Part shown: piece by piece, positions 8,404 to 18,649 of the stretch
How positions within the stretch are numbered: the stretch's first letter is position 1
Layout of the letters: the number at the start of each line of letters is the position of its first letter
NCBI RefSeq assembly: GCF_900096995.1
Contig: NZ_OANT01000003.1
Location: 248,001 to 312,000 of the forward strand
Direction of reading: 5' to 3'
DNA: 64,000 bases
Origin: Acinetobacter puyangensis
Lineage (GTDB): Bacteria > Pseudomonadota > Gammaproteobacteria > Pseudomonadales > Moraxellaceae
Program-made: the position numbers and the translations under genes
Notes under the pieces: model-generated
The model's database searches: none
Told to the model about the DNA's origin: nothing
Seen by the model: the letters and a program-made list of their open reading frames with translations, nothing else

Positions 8404-9648
8404 ATGAAAGTAATTAATGCGACTTTACGTGGCAAAGACGGGCTATACACTTTAGAAACTGCAAATGGTGTGATTCATGCCCTGACGCTGCAATCTGAAA
8501 AACTACCATCTTCTTCTCATCCTGAAATTATTGATGCAGAGGAAAACTTACTTATGGCTCCTTTTGTGGAGCCACATATCCATTTAGATGCTGTATTAAC
8601 GGCAGGAGAACCGGAATGGAATATGTCCGGTACACTGTTTGAAGGCATTGAACGTTGGGGGCAACGCAAAGCCAGCATTACCGCAGAAGATACCAAGCAG
8701 CGTGCAACTAAAGTCATTCATATGCTTGCCCAACATGGTATTCAACATGTGCGTACGCATGTGGATGTAACAGATCCTCAGTTAATCGCTTTAACGGCTA
8801 TGCTGGAACTAAAGGATTCAGTGAGAAACTTGATTAATTTGCAAATTGTGGCATTTCCGCAGGAAGGCATAGAATCCTTTCAACAGGGGCGAGAGTTAAT
8901 GCAACGCGCAGTTGATATGGGGGTGGATGTGATAGGTGGAATTCCTCATTTTGAATATACACGGGATAAAGGTGTGAGTTCGGTTAAGTTTCTCATGGAT
9001 TTGGCAGAACGACATGATAAATTGGTTGATGTCCATTGTGATGAAATTGATGATCCCAATTCACGATTTTTGGAAGTGCTGGCAGATGAAGCTCGTATTC
9101 GTGGTATGGGCGCGCATGTGACAGCCAGTCATACCACTGCTATGGGCTCATATGATAATGCCTATTGTTTTAAATTATTCCGCTTGCTAAAACGCTCAGG
9201 TATTAATTTTATCTCCTGTCCTACCGAAAGTATTCATTTACAGGGGCGCTTTGATACTTATCCCAAAAGGCGTGGATTAACACGTGTTTTTGAAATAGAT
9301 CGTGCTGGCATGAATATCTGTTTTGCTCAAGACTCTATTCGTGATCCGTGGTATCCGATAGGAAATGGCAATATTATGCGGATACTGGATGCCGGATTAC
9401 ATATTTGTCATATGTTGGGTTACAAGGATTTGCAACGATGTCTGGATTTTATTTCAGATAATTCTGCCAAGGCATTAAATTTACAGGATCAATATGGTTT
9501 GGAAGTTCATCGACCTGCAAACTTTATTCTACTCAATGCAAAAAATGATTATGACGCACTGGCCAATCAGGCTAAAGCTTATCTCAGTGTGCGTCATGGT
9601 AAAATCATCATGCAAAGACAGAATGAACAGGTCACTTTAACTGCTTAA
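8404..9648 (+). CDS. codA: cytosine deaminase family amidohydrolase
   Basis: 414-aa amidohydrolase closely resembling E. coli CodA. It has the metal-binding HIH in VEPHIHLDAVLT, VDVHCDEIDD, VTASHTTAMGSY and the substrate-loop IHLQGRFDTYPKRRG. It hydrolyses cytosine to uracil and ammonia. One active-site difference is visible: the E. coli HDDVFDPWYP segment is QDSIRDPWYP here, so the second Asp (D314 in E. coli numbering) is Ser and the preceding His is Gln. That position is known to affect selectivity between cytosine and analogues, so a related pyrimidine or isocytosine-like substrate is possible. It starts 9 nt after the regulator stop, in the same operon. Confidence 0.87.
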   Translation: MKVINATLRGKDGLYTLETANGVIHALTLQSEKLPSSSHPEIIDAEENLLMAPFVEPHIHLDAVLTAGEPEWNMSGTLFEGIERWGQRKASITAEDTKQRATKVIHMLAQHGIQHVRTHVDVTDPQLIALTAMLELKDSVRNLINLQIVAFPQEGIESFQQGRELMQRAVDMGVDVIGGIPHFEYTRDKGVSSVKFLMDLAERHDKLVDVHCDEIDDPNSRFLEVLADEARIRGMGAHVTASHTTAMGSYDNAYCFKLFRLLKRSGINFISCPTESIHLQGRFDTYPKRRGLTRVFEIDRAGMNICFAQDSIRDPWYPIGNGNIMRILDAGLHICHMLGYKDLQRCLDFISDNSAKALNLQDQYGLEVHRPANFILLNAKNDYDALANQAKAYLSVRHGKIIMQRQNEQVTLTA

Positions 9649-9667
9649 AAAGTGAAAAGGATTAAGG

Positions 9668-10108
9668 CTAATTTTCTGGTGTATTGGAAATATTGCCCTG
9701 ATCTGCCGGTTGTATCGGCGTGGTTAATGGACGGGATTCAATTGGTGCAGTGCCGTTGTTGGGTGTACCAATGATGGCTTCTTTACCTTGTTGCCATTTT
9801 TCTTTGCCAAAAGTGGTCGCCTGTTGAGTCTTTTCCTTGGCAAATTGTGCAGTTGATGTCGCACCTTGTTCTACGCGTTCTCCAATATTCTGGTTTTGGA
9901 TCGACTGACTGGTATTTTCGGCACCACGCTGAATCGCATCACCTGTTTTTGATAATGTTTGTCCTGATTTATAGGTTAAAACTCGCCATAAACTAGGATT
10001 ATCAGGCAATCCATTGCTTGCTTGTGTTGCTGTGGTTTCTTCAGCAAAAGTCGTAGAGGCCAGTAATAATGTCGTGCCTAAAAGTAGTATTGTCTGTTTC
10101 ATAATCAT
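9668..10108 (-). CDS. hypothetical exported protein
   Basis: 146-aa protein with a clear signal peptide (TILLLGTTLLLASTTFA before EET). The mature part is polar and rich in Gln, Thr and Ala, with a helical, repeat-like central segment (GENTSQSIQNQN, GATSTAQFAKEKTQQATTFGKEKWQQGKE) reminiscent of LEA/apolipoprotein-like amphipathic helices, then a Pro/Thr-rich tail. AAGGA about 7 nt upstream supports the start at 10108. No family recognised. It is followed by codA on the opposite strand (convergent). Confidence 0.65.
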   Translation of the reverse strand: MIMKQTILLLGTTLLLASTTFAEETTATQASNGLPDNPSLWRVLTYKSGQTLSKTGDAIQRGAENTSQSIQNQNIGERVEQGATSTAQFAKEKTQQATTFGKEKWQQGKEAIIGTPNNGTAPIESRPLTTPIQPADQGNISNTPEN

Positions 10109-10145
10109 TTTATTTCCTTATATGCTTCTATTCATGACATCGGGT

Positions 10146-10586
10146 TTATTGACATTTCTGTAATTCATCGTCTTTAAAATAACCGAGCAATGACTGGAAA
10201 TTCTTCTGTGTATCTGCATCATGGATATCAAAGTTTTTGTGTTGCTGTGAGGCGATCTTAATTGGTTGATCAAAGTTATTGGTTTGATTCAAACCGTGAT
10301 CGACATAGGTACTGATGACAGATTTTGCAGACAGCAGTTGTTTACCTTGAAATGACCATGTTTCAGTCGCTTTACCTGTTTCATAAAAGCCAGTAAATTC
10401 AATGGCACAGCCTTTATCCAGTTGGTATAACTTGGCATCATTGCTGTCGCTTGCCGGTACAGCCTGTAGATTCTCGATTTTTTGAACCAGCTGTCCATTT
10501 TCCTTTGCATTATGCGTGGGAGCATGATGACAGGCTGCGAAGGCAATACAGCTTGCAGCCGTGAGTAAAATCAGTTTGATGTTCAT
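10146..10586 (-). CDS. putative lipoprotein
   Basis: 146-aa protein with a lipoprotein-type signal: hydrophobic ILLTAASCIAFAAC with the lipobox-like FAAC and the acylated Cys at about residue 19. The mature part has two further cysteines (KGCAIEF and the C-terminal KCQ). The FTGFYETGKATETWSFQGKQLLSA section looks beta-rich. Family not recognised. It lies 37 nt upstream of the small exported-protein gene on the same strand, and the two could share a transcript. Confidence 0.65.
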   Translation of the reverse strand: MNIKLILLTAASCIAFAACHHAPTHNAKENGQLVQKIENLQAVPASDSNDAKLYQLDKGCAIEFTGFYETGKATETWSFQGKQLLSAKSVISTYVDHGLNQTNNFDQPIKIASQQHKNFDIHDADTQKNFQSLLGYFKDDELQKCQ

Positions 10587-10748
10587 ATTTTCATAATGTG
10601 CTAAGGAATTGATTTTAGTATAGCGAGTTATGGCATATGGAAAATGTATGATTTTATATATTTTGTTATGCTGCGTTGTGATTCATTTATTCCAGTTTCC
10701 TGCATAAATTCGTAAGGACTGAAAATTAATTTTGCCTAATTTTAATGA

Positions 10749-10785
10749 TAAAAATAAACCCCACTAATTTATAGCAGGGTTGGGT
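10749..10785 (-). terminator. possible glyS terminator
   Basis: On the minus strand an AACCC...GGGTT stem is followed by a U-rich run (TATTTTTA). The stem is short and imperfect, just past the glyS stop. Confidence 0.35.
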
Positions 10786-10808
10786 AATATCTTCAATAAA
10801 ATTAAGGT

Positions 10809-12878
10809 CTAATGTTGCAATACACTGATGTCGGCAACCGCAGTAAACAAACCACGCAATTGCGCCAGTAAACGTAAGCGATTGGCTTTGAGTTCAGCAT
10901 CATCTGCCATGACCATGACGTTTTCAAAGAAGGCATCAATCGGTGCACGTAATGCTGCCAGTTTGGATAAGGCTTCGGTATAGCTGCGATTATCCAGTAA
11001 TGGTTGAACTTCGGTAGTCAGACTTTGCAACTGTTGATACAGTGCTTTTTCGGCATCTTCAACCAATTTGCTTTCAATCACTGCACCTTCTGGTGTTGCT
11101 TCTTTGGCAAGAATGTTGGCAACACGTTTATTGGCGGCTGCCAATGCTGTGGCTTCCGGCAGGGTACGGAAATGTTGCACCGCAGCAATTCGTTTGTCGA
11201 AATCCAGAGGTGATGCCGGTGACAATGCTTGTACGGCTTGAATTACATCAACATCAACACCCTGATCTTCATATTTGGCACGATAACGTCCTTCAAGGAA
11301 CGCCACTGCATCAGCACGGGTCTTGGCATGATCTTTAATCACATCGCTATAACCGTCTAAAGTGAGTAACACCAATTCATCGAGTGTAACATCCAGTTCA
11401 TTTTCAATGATGAGACGCAGAATCCCGATGGCCGAACGGCGTAAGGCAAACGGGTCTTTGGATCCTGTAGGCGCTTGACCAATACCAAAAATACCCACTA
11501 ATGTCACCAGACGATCAGCAAGGGCAAGGGTGGTACCCGTTTTGGTTTGTGGTAATACATCGCCAGCAAATTTTGGTAAATATTGCTCGCCTAGTGCTTG
11601 TGCAACTTCATCATTTTCACCTTCAAGGCGGGCATAATAAGTACCTGCAATGCCCTGCAATTCAGGGAACTCACCGACCAGTTCAGAGGTTAAATCGCAT
11701 TTGGACAGGAATGCAGCTTTTTCTGCATCGACTGCCTGGGCGCCAGTAATTTGTGAAAGTGCCACCGACAGTTTGGCGACACGTTCGGTTTTTTCCCAAA
11801 GTGTACCAAGCTGTGCTTGAAAGACCATATTTTTGAGTTTGTCTTTACGGCTGGCTAGCGGTTGTTTTTGATCCTGCAAGAAGAAAAATTCTGCATCGCT
11901 TAAACGTGGACGTACGACTTTTTCATTACCTTCAATGATTTGTGTCGGGTCTTTGGACTCAATATTAGAAATGGTAATGAAATAGGGTTGTAGTTTGTTA
12001 TGGTGATCGACCAAACAGAAATATTTTTGGTTATCCTGCATGGTGGTGATCAATGCTTCCTGTGGTACGGCAAGGAAACGCTCTTCAAAGGTGGCGCGTA
12101 AGGCAACCGGTAATTCGACCAGTGCAGTGACTTCATCACGCAGATCAGCAGGGACAATGGCAATGGCATTGACCTCATCCGCCAGTTGTTTCACCTGTGC
12201 ATCAATAATGGCCTGACGTTCTTCAAAACTGGCAATGACTTTGGCTTGACGCAGGGCCTCCAGATAATTATTGGCATGCTTGAGAGTAATTGCTTCCGGC
12301 GCATGGAAACGATGACCATATGTTACATTTCCGGTTTTAAAGTCTTGAATCGTCGCGTCAATAATCTGGTCATCTTTAAGCAACACTACCCATTGCACAG
12401 GGCGTACAAATTCGGTACGACTTGCTGCCGAGCGCATACGTTTGGCAATTGGTAAATTATCCAGTGCAGTTTGTAAAATTACGGGTAACAAGGTATCCAG
12501 ATTTTGACCTTTAATGTCTTTGTAGTAGCAAACTTTTTCGACTTTACCTGCCTGAAAGGTAGAAACCTGTTCAGCGCTGATGCCCTGACCACGCATAAAG
12601 CCTTCCAGTGCTTTGGTTGGTTTGCCTTCGCTATCATAGGCAGCTTGCACAGCAGGGCCATCAAAGCGTTTTTGCGTATCGGGTTGCTGACCTTCTACTG
12701 CAACGATTTTGAGTGCCAAACGACGTGGTGCAGCATAAGCGTCAATGTGTTCGAATGCTAGACCTGCTGCCTGTAAGCCTTTTTCGACTTCACTTTTTAA
12801 GGCATCACGCAGGTTTTTAAGGCTTTTGGGTGGCAATTCTTCACAGCCAAGTTCAAATAATACAGTGTGTAAGCTCAT
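10809..12878 (-). CDS. glyS: glycyl-tRNA synthetase beta subunit
   Basis: 689-aa beta subunit of the heterotetrameric bacterial glycyl-tRNA synthetase, which contributes tRNA recognition. Recognisable start LLFELG-type segment ([16 protein letters not shown]), the central [28 protein letters not shown] block and the late [30 protein letters not shown] block, all characteristic of GlyS. Length equals the E. coli protein. It follows glyQ by 3 nt, so the two subunits are co-translated from one operon. Confidence 0.96.
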   Translation of the reverse strand: MSLHTVLFELGCEELPPKSLKNLRDALKSEVEKGLQAAGLAFEHIDAYAAPRRLALKIVAVEGQQPDTQKRFDGPAVQAAYDSEGKPTKALEGFMRGQGISAEQVSTFQAGKVEKVCYYKDIKGQNLDTLLPVILQTALDNLPIAKRMRSAASRTEFVRPVQWVVLLKDDQIIDATIQDFKTGNVTYGHRFHAPEAITLKHANNYLEALRQAKVIASFEERQAIIDAQVKQLADEVNAIAIVPADLRDEVTALVELPVALRATFEERFLAVPQEALITTMQDNQKYFCLVDHHNKLQPYFITISNIESKDPTQIIEGNEKVVRPRLSDAEFFFLQDQKQPLASRKDKLKNMVFQAQLGTLWEKTERVAKLSVALSQITGAQAVDAEKAAFLSKCDLTSELVGEFPELQGIAGTYYARLEGENDEVAQALGEQYLPKFAGDVLPQTKTGTTLALADRLVTLVGIFGIGQAPTGSKDPFALRRSAIGILRLIIENELDVTLDELVLLTLDGYSDVIKDHAKTRADAVAFLEGRYRAKYEDQGVDVDVIQAVQALSPASPLDFDKRIAAVQHFRTLPEATALAAANKRVANILAKEATPEGAVIESKLVEDAEKALYQQLQSLTTEVQPLLDNRSYTEALSKLAALRAPIDAFFENVMVMADDAELKANRLRLLAQLRGLFTAVADISVLQH

Positions 12879-12881
12879 GAT

Positions 12882-13877
12882 TTAACCCTGATTCATTTCC
12901 GCATTGGCTTTATTGAGTAATGCTTCCGCATCGGCTTGTGCTTTTAACTGTGCCAATACTTCATCACGTAATGCTGGTTCTGCCATGGGGAAACCTAATT
13001 TGGCGCGGGATTGTACATAACTTTGTGCAATTGCTCGGGCAAGAGTACGCACGCGCAAGATGTAACGCTGACGTTCAGTTACCGAAATTGCGCCTCGAGC
13101 ATCAAGTAGATTAAAGGTATGAGATGCTTTTAATACTTGTTCATAGGCAGGCAATGGTAATTCCGCTTGCATTAAACGATTCGATTCGGCTTCATAAAAA
13201 TCAAATAATTCAAATAATTTTGCAACTGGTGCTTGTTCGAAATTATAGGTGGATTGTTCAACTTCATTTTGATGGAACACATCGCCATAGGTGACTGTAC
13301 CAAACTGACCTTTGGTCCAGACCAGATCATAAACTGAATCTACACCTTGCAAATACATGGCCAGTCGTTCCAGACCATAAGTGATTTCACCGGTTACGGG
13401 ATAGCATTCTACACCGCCAACTTGCTGAAAATAGGTAAATTGTGTTACTTCCATGCCATTGAGCCAGACTTCCCAGCCTAGTCCCCATGCACCTAAAGTA
13501 GGTGATTCCCAGTTATCTTCAACAAAACGGATGTCATGTACCAATGGATCAATGCCAATGGTTTTTAAGGAATCCAGATACAATTGCTGGATATTACTTG
13601 GGTTAGGTTTGAGTACCACCTGAAATTGATAATAATGTTGCAGACGGTTGGGGTTTTCACCATAGCGGCCATCTTTGGGGCGACGGGAAGGCTGTATATA
13701 GGCTGCATTCCAAGACTCTGGACCAAGCGCACGTAAGAAGGTTGCGGTATGGAATGTCCCAGCCCCCATTTCCTGATCATAAGGTTGTAATATTACACAG
13801 CCCTGTTCTGCCCAATAGTTTTGTAAGGCAAGGATTAAACCCTGAAAAGTATCAATATGTGATATGGCACGGCTCAT
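12882..13877 (-). CDS. glyQ: glycyl-tRNA synthetase alpha subunit
   Basis: 331-aa class II catalytic subunit, which activates glycine and charges tRNA-Gly together with GlyS. The N-terminus [25 protein letters not shown] and motif stretches [18 protein letters not shown] and [15 protein letters not shown] are typical of GlyQ. The C-terminal 25 residues are an Ala/Glu-rich extension beyond the usual core (family about 300 aa). First gene of the glyQ-glyS operon, divergent from the next gene. Confidence 0.96.
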   Translation of the reverse strand: MSRAISHIDTFQGLILALQNYWAEQGCVILQPYDQEMGAGTFHTATFLRALGPESWNAAYIQPSRRPKDGRYGENPNRLQHYYQFQVVLKPNPSNIQQLYLDSLKTIGIDPLVHDIRFVEDNWESPTLGAWGLGWEVWLNGMEVTQFTYFQQVGGVECYPVTGEITYGLERLAMYLQGVDSVYDLVWTKGQFGTVTYGDVFHQNEVEQSTYNFEQAPVAKLFELFDFYEAESNRLMQAELPLPAYEQVLKASHTFNLLDARGAISVTERQRYILRVRTLARAIAQSYVQSRAKLGFPMAEPALRDEVLAQLKAQADAEALLNKANAEMNQG

Positions 13878-14005
13878 GCTGTATCCGTTATAAGTCTAAG
13901 TAAAAATTGTGCTTAAGTATAAGGATTTTGTTGAGATGTGGCAAAGGCTATAAATCAGTTAATTTCTCAGCTAATATTAAGGCAGATATAATATCTGGAT
14001 TAAAA

Positions 14006-14731
14006 ATGCATATATTATCTTTTATGCGCATGAGTCTTTTAATAGTTGTTGCTATGCTCTCACAGGATTTGCTGGCGCAAACATTTGATTCTGCACAGTG
14101 GACCAAACTAAAACCTCTTCGAGATACAGCGCAGCTTGGGGATAATGTGGAATATCTCATTTCCTTTCCAAAAGATGCAGCAACTTATCAATGGCAGGTT
14201 GAAATTCGCATTAATGATAAAAATAAGAAAAAGCCACAAATTATTTTAAAAAATCCGCATCCAGAACTTATTCTGCTCAATCAGCATGTGCTTAAGCTGG
14301 CCAACACGATACAGGTTGAAACCTTGCCACAAATGTCGCAGTTGTATGAAAATAAAAAGACAAAAATCGTTGAAAGTGTCCGTCAGCCTTATCCACATTA
14401 TTTGATGAATTATCGGTTTTTATCCAGACAGGATCAATTTGAGCCACCAAAGTTGGACCTCCAGCAACTGCGCTATGTGACGGCACAATACTGTAAGGTG
14501 AATACTCAAAAAGCAGATCAACCTTTAGTGGATTTAAAAGCATATATTGATGTTGATCAGACGGGTCAAGTGCAGGTTCGTTTGTCAGATTCTGAGGTAC
14601 CATCACGCATCAAGGATGTCATTGAAGATGCGATTAAACGCCGTAAATTTGCCCGAGTTTATGATATCGACAAGGATCAATACCAGGCTTATCAATATAT
14701 GATGCCTATTCGTTTGTTATGCGCATCATAA
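14006..14731 (+). CDS. hypothetical exported protein with TonB-C-like end
   Basis: About 241 aa with a signal peptide (MSLLIVVAMLSQDLLA before QTF). The C-terminal 75 residues (LVDLKAYIDVDQTGQVQVR, IKDVIEDAIKRRKFARVYD) resemble a TonB C-terminal-type beta-alpha-beta fold, in which a two-strand hairpin is followed by a helix of conserved spacing; this is inference from pattern only. The middle part is lysine-rich and polar. The reading frame is open from 13907, but the earlier part lies in the glyQ upstream region and does not look like a signal peptide. Starts at 14006, 14024 or 14030 all leave the signal intact and none has a strong ribosome binding site. Confidence 0.6.
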   Translation: MHILSFMRMSLLIVVAMLSQDLLAQTFDSAQWTKLKPLRDTAQLGDNVEYLISFPKDAATYQWQVEIRINDKNKKKPQIILKNPHPELILLNQHVLKLANTIQVETLPQMSQLYENKKTKIVESVRQPYPHYLMNYRFLSRQDQFEPPKLDLQQLRYVTAQYCKVNTQKADQPLVDLKAYIDVDQTGQVQVRLSDSEVPSRIKDVIEDAIKRRKFARVYDIDKDQYQAYQYMMPIRLLCAS

Positions 14732-14849
14732 AAATATTTTATTTTGGGGTGTAAATGTAATAAAACCTGCGAATTTCTGACCATCTGGTTGAAACAATCA
14801 TCTGATCGGTATAAATTTTACCTTCAAATTTAAAAGCATCTGGATCATC

Positions 14850-16034
14850 ATGAATACTCGACAGACCTGGCAGCCATTTTTAATGGTCAGTCTGGCGCTT
14901 TGTGTCGGCACTTCGGGGACTGCATTATCTAGTCCTTTATATCCTATCTATGAATTATCATGGCATCTTTTACCTAGTCAGATTACCTATATCTTTGTTG
15001 CCTATATGTTTGGTTGTCTGGCGGCGCTGTTGTTTTTAGGACGGGTTTCCAATCATATTGGTTATGTTCGTACTCTACAGTTGGGTTTGTTGCTGTGTAT
15101 TTTTGGTTTGGGATTATCGGCATTTGCACCGAACATATTCTGGTTGTCGATTGGACGCTTTATTATTGGTATTGCCTCGGGGTTAATTAATACCTCGGCA
15201 ATGCTTGGTCTGTTTTATACCATTCCGGATTCTCATAAGGCTTATTCAGCACAGTTGAGTTCAATTATTACCGTGATGGGATTTGGTGTTGGGCCAGTGA
15301 TTGGTGGCTTTATTGCCCAGTTTTTTGCTTATCCGCTGGTGACGCCTTATCTGCCGATTATTCTGTTGTCTTTATTGAGTCTGGTCAGTTTGTTTCGGTT
15401 AAAAGCGGATTTTACGCCGCAGAAGCTCACCTTTATGCCGCACCTAGAAATGCCGCAAGCAAAATATAGGTTGTTGTTTCTAATACTTGGCTTTTCAGCA
15501 TTTAGTGCTTTTGGTTCCTTTAGTTTATTTGCCTCTCTGGCACCTTCTTTTATTAAGGAAGTGATTCCATGGCATGGCCCGTTGGTCAGTGGTATAACCA
15601 TTTCCAGTATTTTACTGTTGTCGGCGTCTTCTCAGATTGTGGCAAAATCGCAAGAACCGCATAAAGGATTAAATCTAGGACTATACACCTTGATCGGTAG
15701 TTATTTGATTCTCACCCTGTGTATGCTGATGCAGTGGAGTATCTTGTTTTTTATCAGTGTGGTGGGTGTGGGAATCGGCCATGGTTTAACGCTGCTGGCA
15801 GCATTTTCACTGGTCAATAAAATGACGCAAACAGAAAATCGTGCGGCGGTCGTCTCCACTTATCTGTTTATGGCTTATCTAGGTACGATTCTACCGATTT
15901 TGGCGGTGGGATACCTTTCCGATCATTTTGGCATGATCTGGGGTGTAGTCAGTTTTTGTCTGGTGATGGGAATTTTATGTCTATCTTTGTTGTTACTGCA
16001 TTTTAAGCAGATGCAACAACGCACTCATCCATAA
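14850..16034 (+). CDS. MFS transporter
   Basis: 394-aa protein with about 12 hydrophobic segments and the typical major facilitator layout. The loop between helices 2 and 3 reads FLGRVSNHIGYVRTLQ, a form of the MFS GX3DX2GRR-type motif, and SIGRFIIGIASGLINTSAMLG follows in helix 4/5. The substrate cannot be predicted. It stands alone between an exported-protein gene and the convergent DUF523 gene; no neighbouring regulator points to a drug or nutrient. Confidence 0.85.
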   Translation: MNTRQTWQPFLMVSLALCVGTSGTALSSPLYPIYELSWHLLPSQITYIFVAYMFGCLAALLFLGRVSNHIGYVRTLQLGLLLCIFGLGLSAFAPNIFWLSIGRFIIGIASGLINTSAMLGLFYTIPDSHKAYSAQLSSIITVMGFGVGPVIGGFIAQFFAYPLVTPYLPIILLSLLSLVSLFRLKADFTPQKLTFMPHLEMPQAKYRLLFLILGFSAFSAFGSFSLFASLAPSFIKEVIPWHGPLVSGITISSILLLSASSQIVAKSQEPHKGLNLGLYTLIGSYLILTLCMLMQWSILFFISVVGVGIGHGLTLLAAFSLVNKMTQTENRAAVVSTYLFMAYLGTILPILAVGYLSDHFGMIWGVVSFCLVMGILCLSLLLLHFKQMQQRTHP

Positions 16035-16091
16035 GTTGATGGGTCTACCTATTGTCGGGATTCAGGCTTTATTCGTATCCAACAGAGCAAA

Positions 16092-16559
16092 TTAGGTGTG
16101 AGATTCAAGCCAGTCTTTCAATTGATATTCTGAAATGACGTTAAAGCCGTATTGCCTGAACAGAGCGGTAGTCACGCCCATTCCGATGATTTTATGTCCA
16201 TCAAATGAGCCATCATAAATCTGTTGACTACCACAGGACGGGCTATTTTCTTTTAACACGATACAGCTTGCACCTAAATCTTGTGCAATCTTCAGGGCTT
16301 TATAGGCCCCTTCCAGATATTGTGCGGTTACATCTTCACCCGCACAGTCCATGACTTTTGCCGTGCCGTTTAACACATCAAGCCCTGTGCCATTGATGAT
16401 TTCGGCAGGCAAGCGGGGAATAGGAAAGCCGCCGAGTAATTCAGGACAGACAAATTTTGCTTTTCCCTGCTGGATCAATTGTCGAATTTTATCATGACCA
16501 CTGTCCCGACCGTCGTAACGAACCGGTTCGCCTGCCAGACAGGCACTGACTAAAAGCAT
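16092..16559 (-). CDS. DUF523 family protein
   Basis: 155-aa protein of the DUF523 family: VSACLAGEPVRYDGRDSGHD at the start, FVCPELLGGFPIPRLPAEI, and LKENSPSCGSQQIYDG. The conserved cysteines (C8, the CPE Cys and SPSCG) suggest a metal or cluster site, but no function is established. Complete relative to the family's usual 150 or so residues. Single gene, convergent with the MFS transporter. Confidence 0.85.
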   Translation of the reverse strand: MLLVSACLAGEPVRYDGRDSGHDKIRQLIQQGKAKFVCPELLGGFPIPRLPAEIINGTGLDVLNGTAKVMDCAGEDVTAQYLEGAYKALKIAQDLGASCIVLKENSPSCGSQQIYDGSFDGHKIIGMGVTTALFRQYGFNVISEYQLKDWLESHT

Positions 16560-16676
16560 ATGTCTGTAATACTCGATTTTTTGATTGATGCGTTGATTGC
16601 ATTTTAAAGCAAGCGCAGAAGAAAATCAGGAATAAATAGGGTTTAAAGACTTGATGAAGTAGAGCAGGCTAAAATG

Positions 16677-16707
16677 AAATAAGCAGGTATAGATGACCTG
16701 CTTATTT
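16677..16707 (-). terminator. terminator of the basic exported-protein gene
   Basis: Perfect 12-bp inverted repeat AAATAAGCAGGT / ACCTGCTTATTT with a 7-nt loop, just past the stop of the leftward gene. A/T ends on both sides allow activity in both directions. Confidence 0.7.
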
Positions 16708-16725
16708 TGATCAAGAACATAGAAA

Positions 16726-17088
16726 TTAAGATTTGGTTTTCTGATCAACTTTTTGTTTTAGTTCTGTACTGGTCTTTGTTACGGTGGCTTTTGTTGCCGT
16801 TTTAGCTTCAGTTGGTTTTACTGCATTTTTGCTTGCAGCGACTTTGTTATCGAGTTTTTTGCTTTCAGTTTTTGTAGCAGCGCTTGCTTTGTTGCTGTTA
16901 TTTTTAACAGCAGTTTTTGCTGTGCCGGTAGAGGTTTTTATTTTTTGCTCGGCTTTATGGGTCTGTGTTTTTGCGATGGAAACACACTTTCCTTTTTCTA
17001 GGCTTGTGCCTGTTGGACAAGCTGCCATTGCGGTTGCACTTAAGGTGGCAAAGGTAACTGCCATAATAGACGCGATAATTTTATTCAT
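16726..17088 (-). CDS. small basic Lys/Ala/Thr-rich exported protein
   Basis: 120 aa. Signal peptide IIASIMAVTFATLSATAMA, then a short Cys-containing segment (ACPTGTSLEKGKCVSIAK) that could form a disulfide loop, then about 75 residues made almost only of Lys, Ala, Thr, Ser, Asn and Glu with a strong positive charge. The composition resembles histone H1-like or low-complexity linker sequences, but the signal peptide places it in the periplasm or outside. It has a U-tract terminator after the stop. No family recognised; function unknown. Confidence 0.65.
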   Translation of the reverse strand: MNKIIASIMAVTFATLSATAMAACPTGTSLEKGKCVSIAKTQTHKAEQKIKTSTGTAKTAVKNNSNKASAATKTESKKLDNKVAASKNAVKPTEAKTATKATVTKTSTELKQKVDQKTKS

Positions 17089-17382
17089 TAAGTTTTCACT
17101 ATATTGATCAGGAGAGAGTACCTATCGCTTATTATTCATATTAATTATGAATTGATTAAGAATACAAGGCTTTAAATTGTAAAGTGAGGCTTTTTCAGCA
17201 TTCTAGATAGACCTAAATTTAATCGATATAAACTTTATTAATGATTTATCAATCCATCAATTGCCCGATCTAGATCGCAATAAAAACCAAAACCACACGT
17301 CAAACTGCGTCGTTATGGTGTCTTATCGGGCTTAATTTCATATTTTTTTTAGGCTACTTTAAACCTTTAAAAAAAGGTACTG

Positions 17383-18648
17383 ATGATGTCCGAGCGAATC
17401 CGAGAAAAACTACATATTCTTGCCGATGCTGCCAAATATGATGTGTCTTGTTCATCTAGTGGTAGCAATCGTAAAAATAAAGACAAAGGCTTAGGTGACG
17501 CAAGTCGATCAGGGATTTGTCATACCTTTACTGAAGATGGGCGCTGCGTCTCCTTATTAAAAATATTATTTAGCAATGTCTGTATTTATGACTGTGCTTA
17601 TTGTGTGTCCCGACGTTCTAATGATGTGCAGCGGGCAGCCTTTACCGTGCAGGAAGTGGTGGATTTAACCATTAACTTTTATCGTCGTAATTATATTGAA
17701 GGTCTGTTTTTAAGTTCAGGCATTTTTAAGTCTGCTGACCATACTATGGAACGTATGATGCAGGTGGTTAGAAAACTACGTTTGGAAGAGAATTTTAACG
17801 GTTATATTCACTTAAAAACCATTCCCGGGGCATCGCCGGAACTGATTCACGAAGCTGGCCTATATGCCGATCGAATGAGTATCAATCTGGAAATGCCGAC
17901 GGAAACAGGACTTAAAATTTATGCTCCAGAAAAATCGCATCATGAAGTACAGAAAGATTTGGGGCTGGTACGTGATCGGCTGATTCAACTGAAAGATGAA
18001 CGGCAAATCATCAAGCATGTACCGAAATATGTACCTGCGGGACAAACCACGCAAATGGTGGTGGGGGCTCATCAGGAAAGTGATCAGGACGTATTGATGA
18101 TGGCAGATCATCACTATCGGGAATTTAAACTAAAACGTGTCTATTATTCGGGCTATATTCCGATTAATGCTGAACATCAGTTATTACCGGCGGTTGGTTC
18201 TGCACCGCCTTTATTGCGAGAAAACCGTTTGTATCAAAGTGACTGGCTGATGCGGTTTTATGGGTTTGCTGCCAGTGAAATTGTTAATGATCAGCATCCC
18301 AATCTGGATTTGGATGTCGATCCGAAACTGAGCTGGGCTTTACGCTATCCTGAACAATTTCCGGTGGATTTAAATTGTGCTGATTATCGTATGATTTTGC
18401 GTGTACCTGGGATTGGGGTGAAATCTGCCAAAAAGATTGTAAAAGCCCGTCGCTTTGGCAAAATTCATACCGATTTATTGAAACGGCTTGGTGTTGCTTA
18501 TTCCCGTGCCAGACATTTTATCCGCTGCGAAGATAGTCCTTCCTTTCAAAAAGAATTACAACCACATCAAATACGGCAAAATATTCTGGAGAATAGTCAC
18601 TCCAAATATATCAAACAGCTTTCGCCACAGCTGAGTTTGGGCTTTTAA
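17383..18648 (+). CDS. putative DNA modification/repair radical SAM protein
   Basis: 421-aa radical SAM protein of the type linked to UDG-family proteins (the TIGR03916-like group, from memory). The cluster motif is C67-IYD-C71-AY-C74, within NVCIYDCAYCVSRRSND. A helix-hairpin-helix DNA-binding segment lies at about 336-360 (YRMILRVPGIGVKSAKKIVKARRFG). This combination suggests chemistry on DNA or nucleotides; the reaction is not known. ATG codons at 17383 and 17386 are both possible; AAGG ends 5 and 8 nt before them. The next gene begins 1 nt after its stop, and such pairs are a recurrent two-gene unit in bacteria. Confidence 0.88.
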   Translation: MMSERIREKLHILADAAKYDVSCSSSGSNRKNKDKGLGDASRSGICHTFTEDGRCVSLLKILFSNVCIYDCAYCVSRRSNDVQRAAFTVQEVVDLTINFYRRNYIEGLFLSSGIFKSADHTMERMMQVVRKLRLEENFNGYIHLKTIPGASPELIHEAGLYADRMSINLEMPTETGLKIYAPEKSHHEVQKDLGLVRDRLIQLKDERQIIKHVPKYVPAGQTTQMVVGAHQESDQDVLMMADHHYREFKLKRVYYSGYIPINAEHQLLPAVGSAPPLLRENRLYQSDWLMRFYGFAASEIVNDQHPNLDLDVDPKLSWALRYPEQFPVDLNCADYRMILRVPGIGVKSAKKIVKARRFGKIHTDLLKRLGVAYSRARHFIRCEDSPSFQKELQPHQIRQNILENSHSKYIKQLSPQLSLGF

Positions 18649-18649
18649 A

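Noticed and set aside
17266-17277. CGATCTAGATCG palindrome before the radical SAM gene as an SOS box
   Set aside because: It does not resemble LexA or UmuDAb boxes and flanks are not symmetric; a chance palindrome cannot be excluded.
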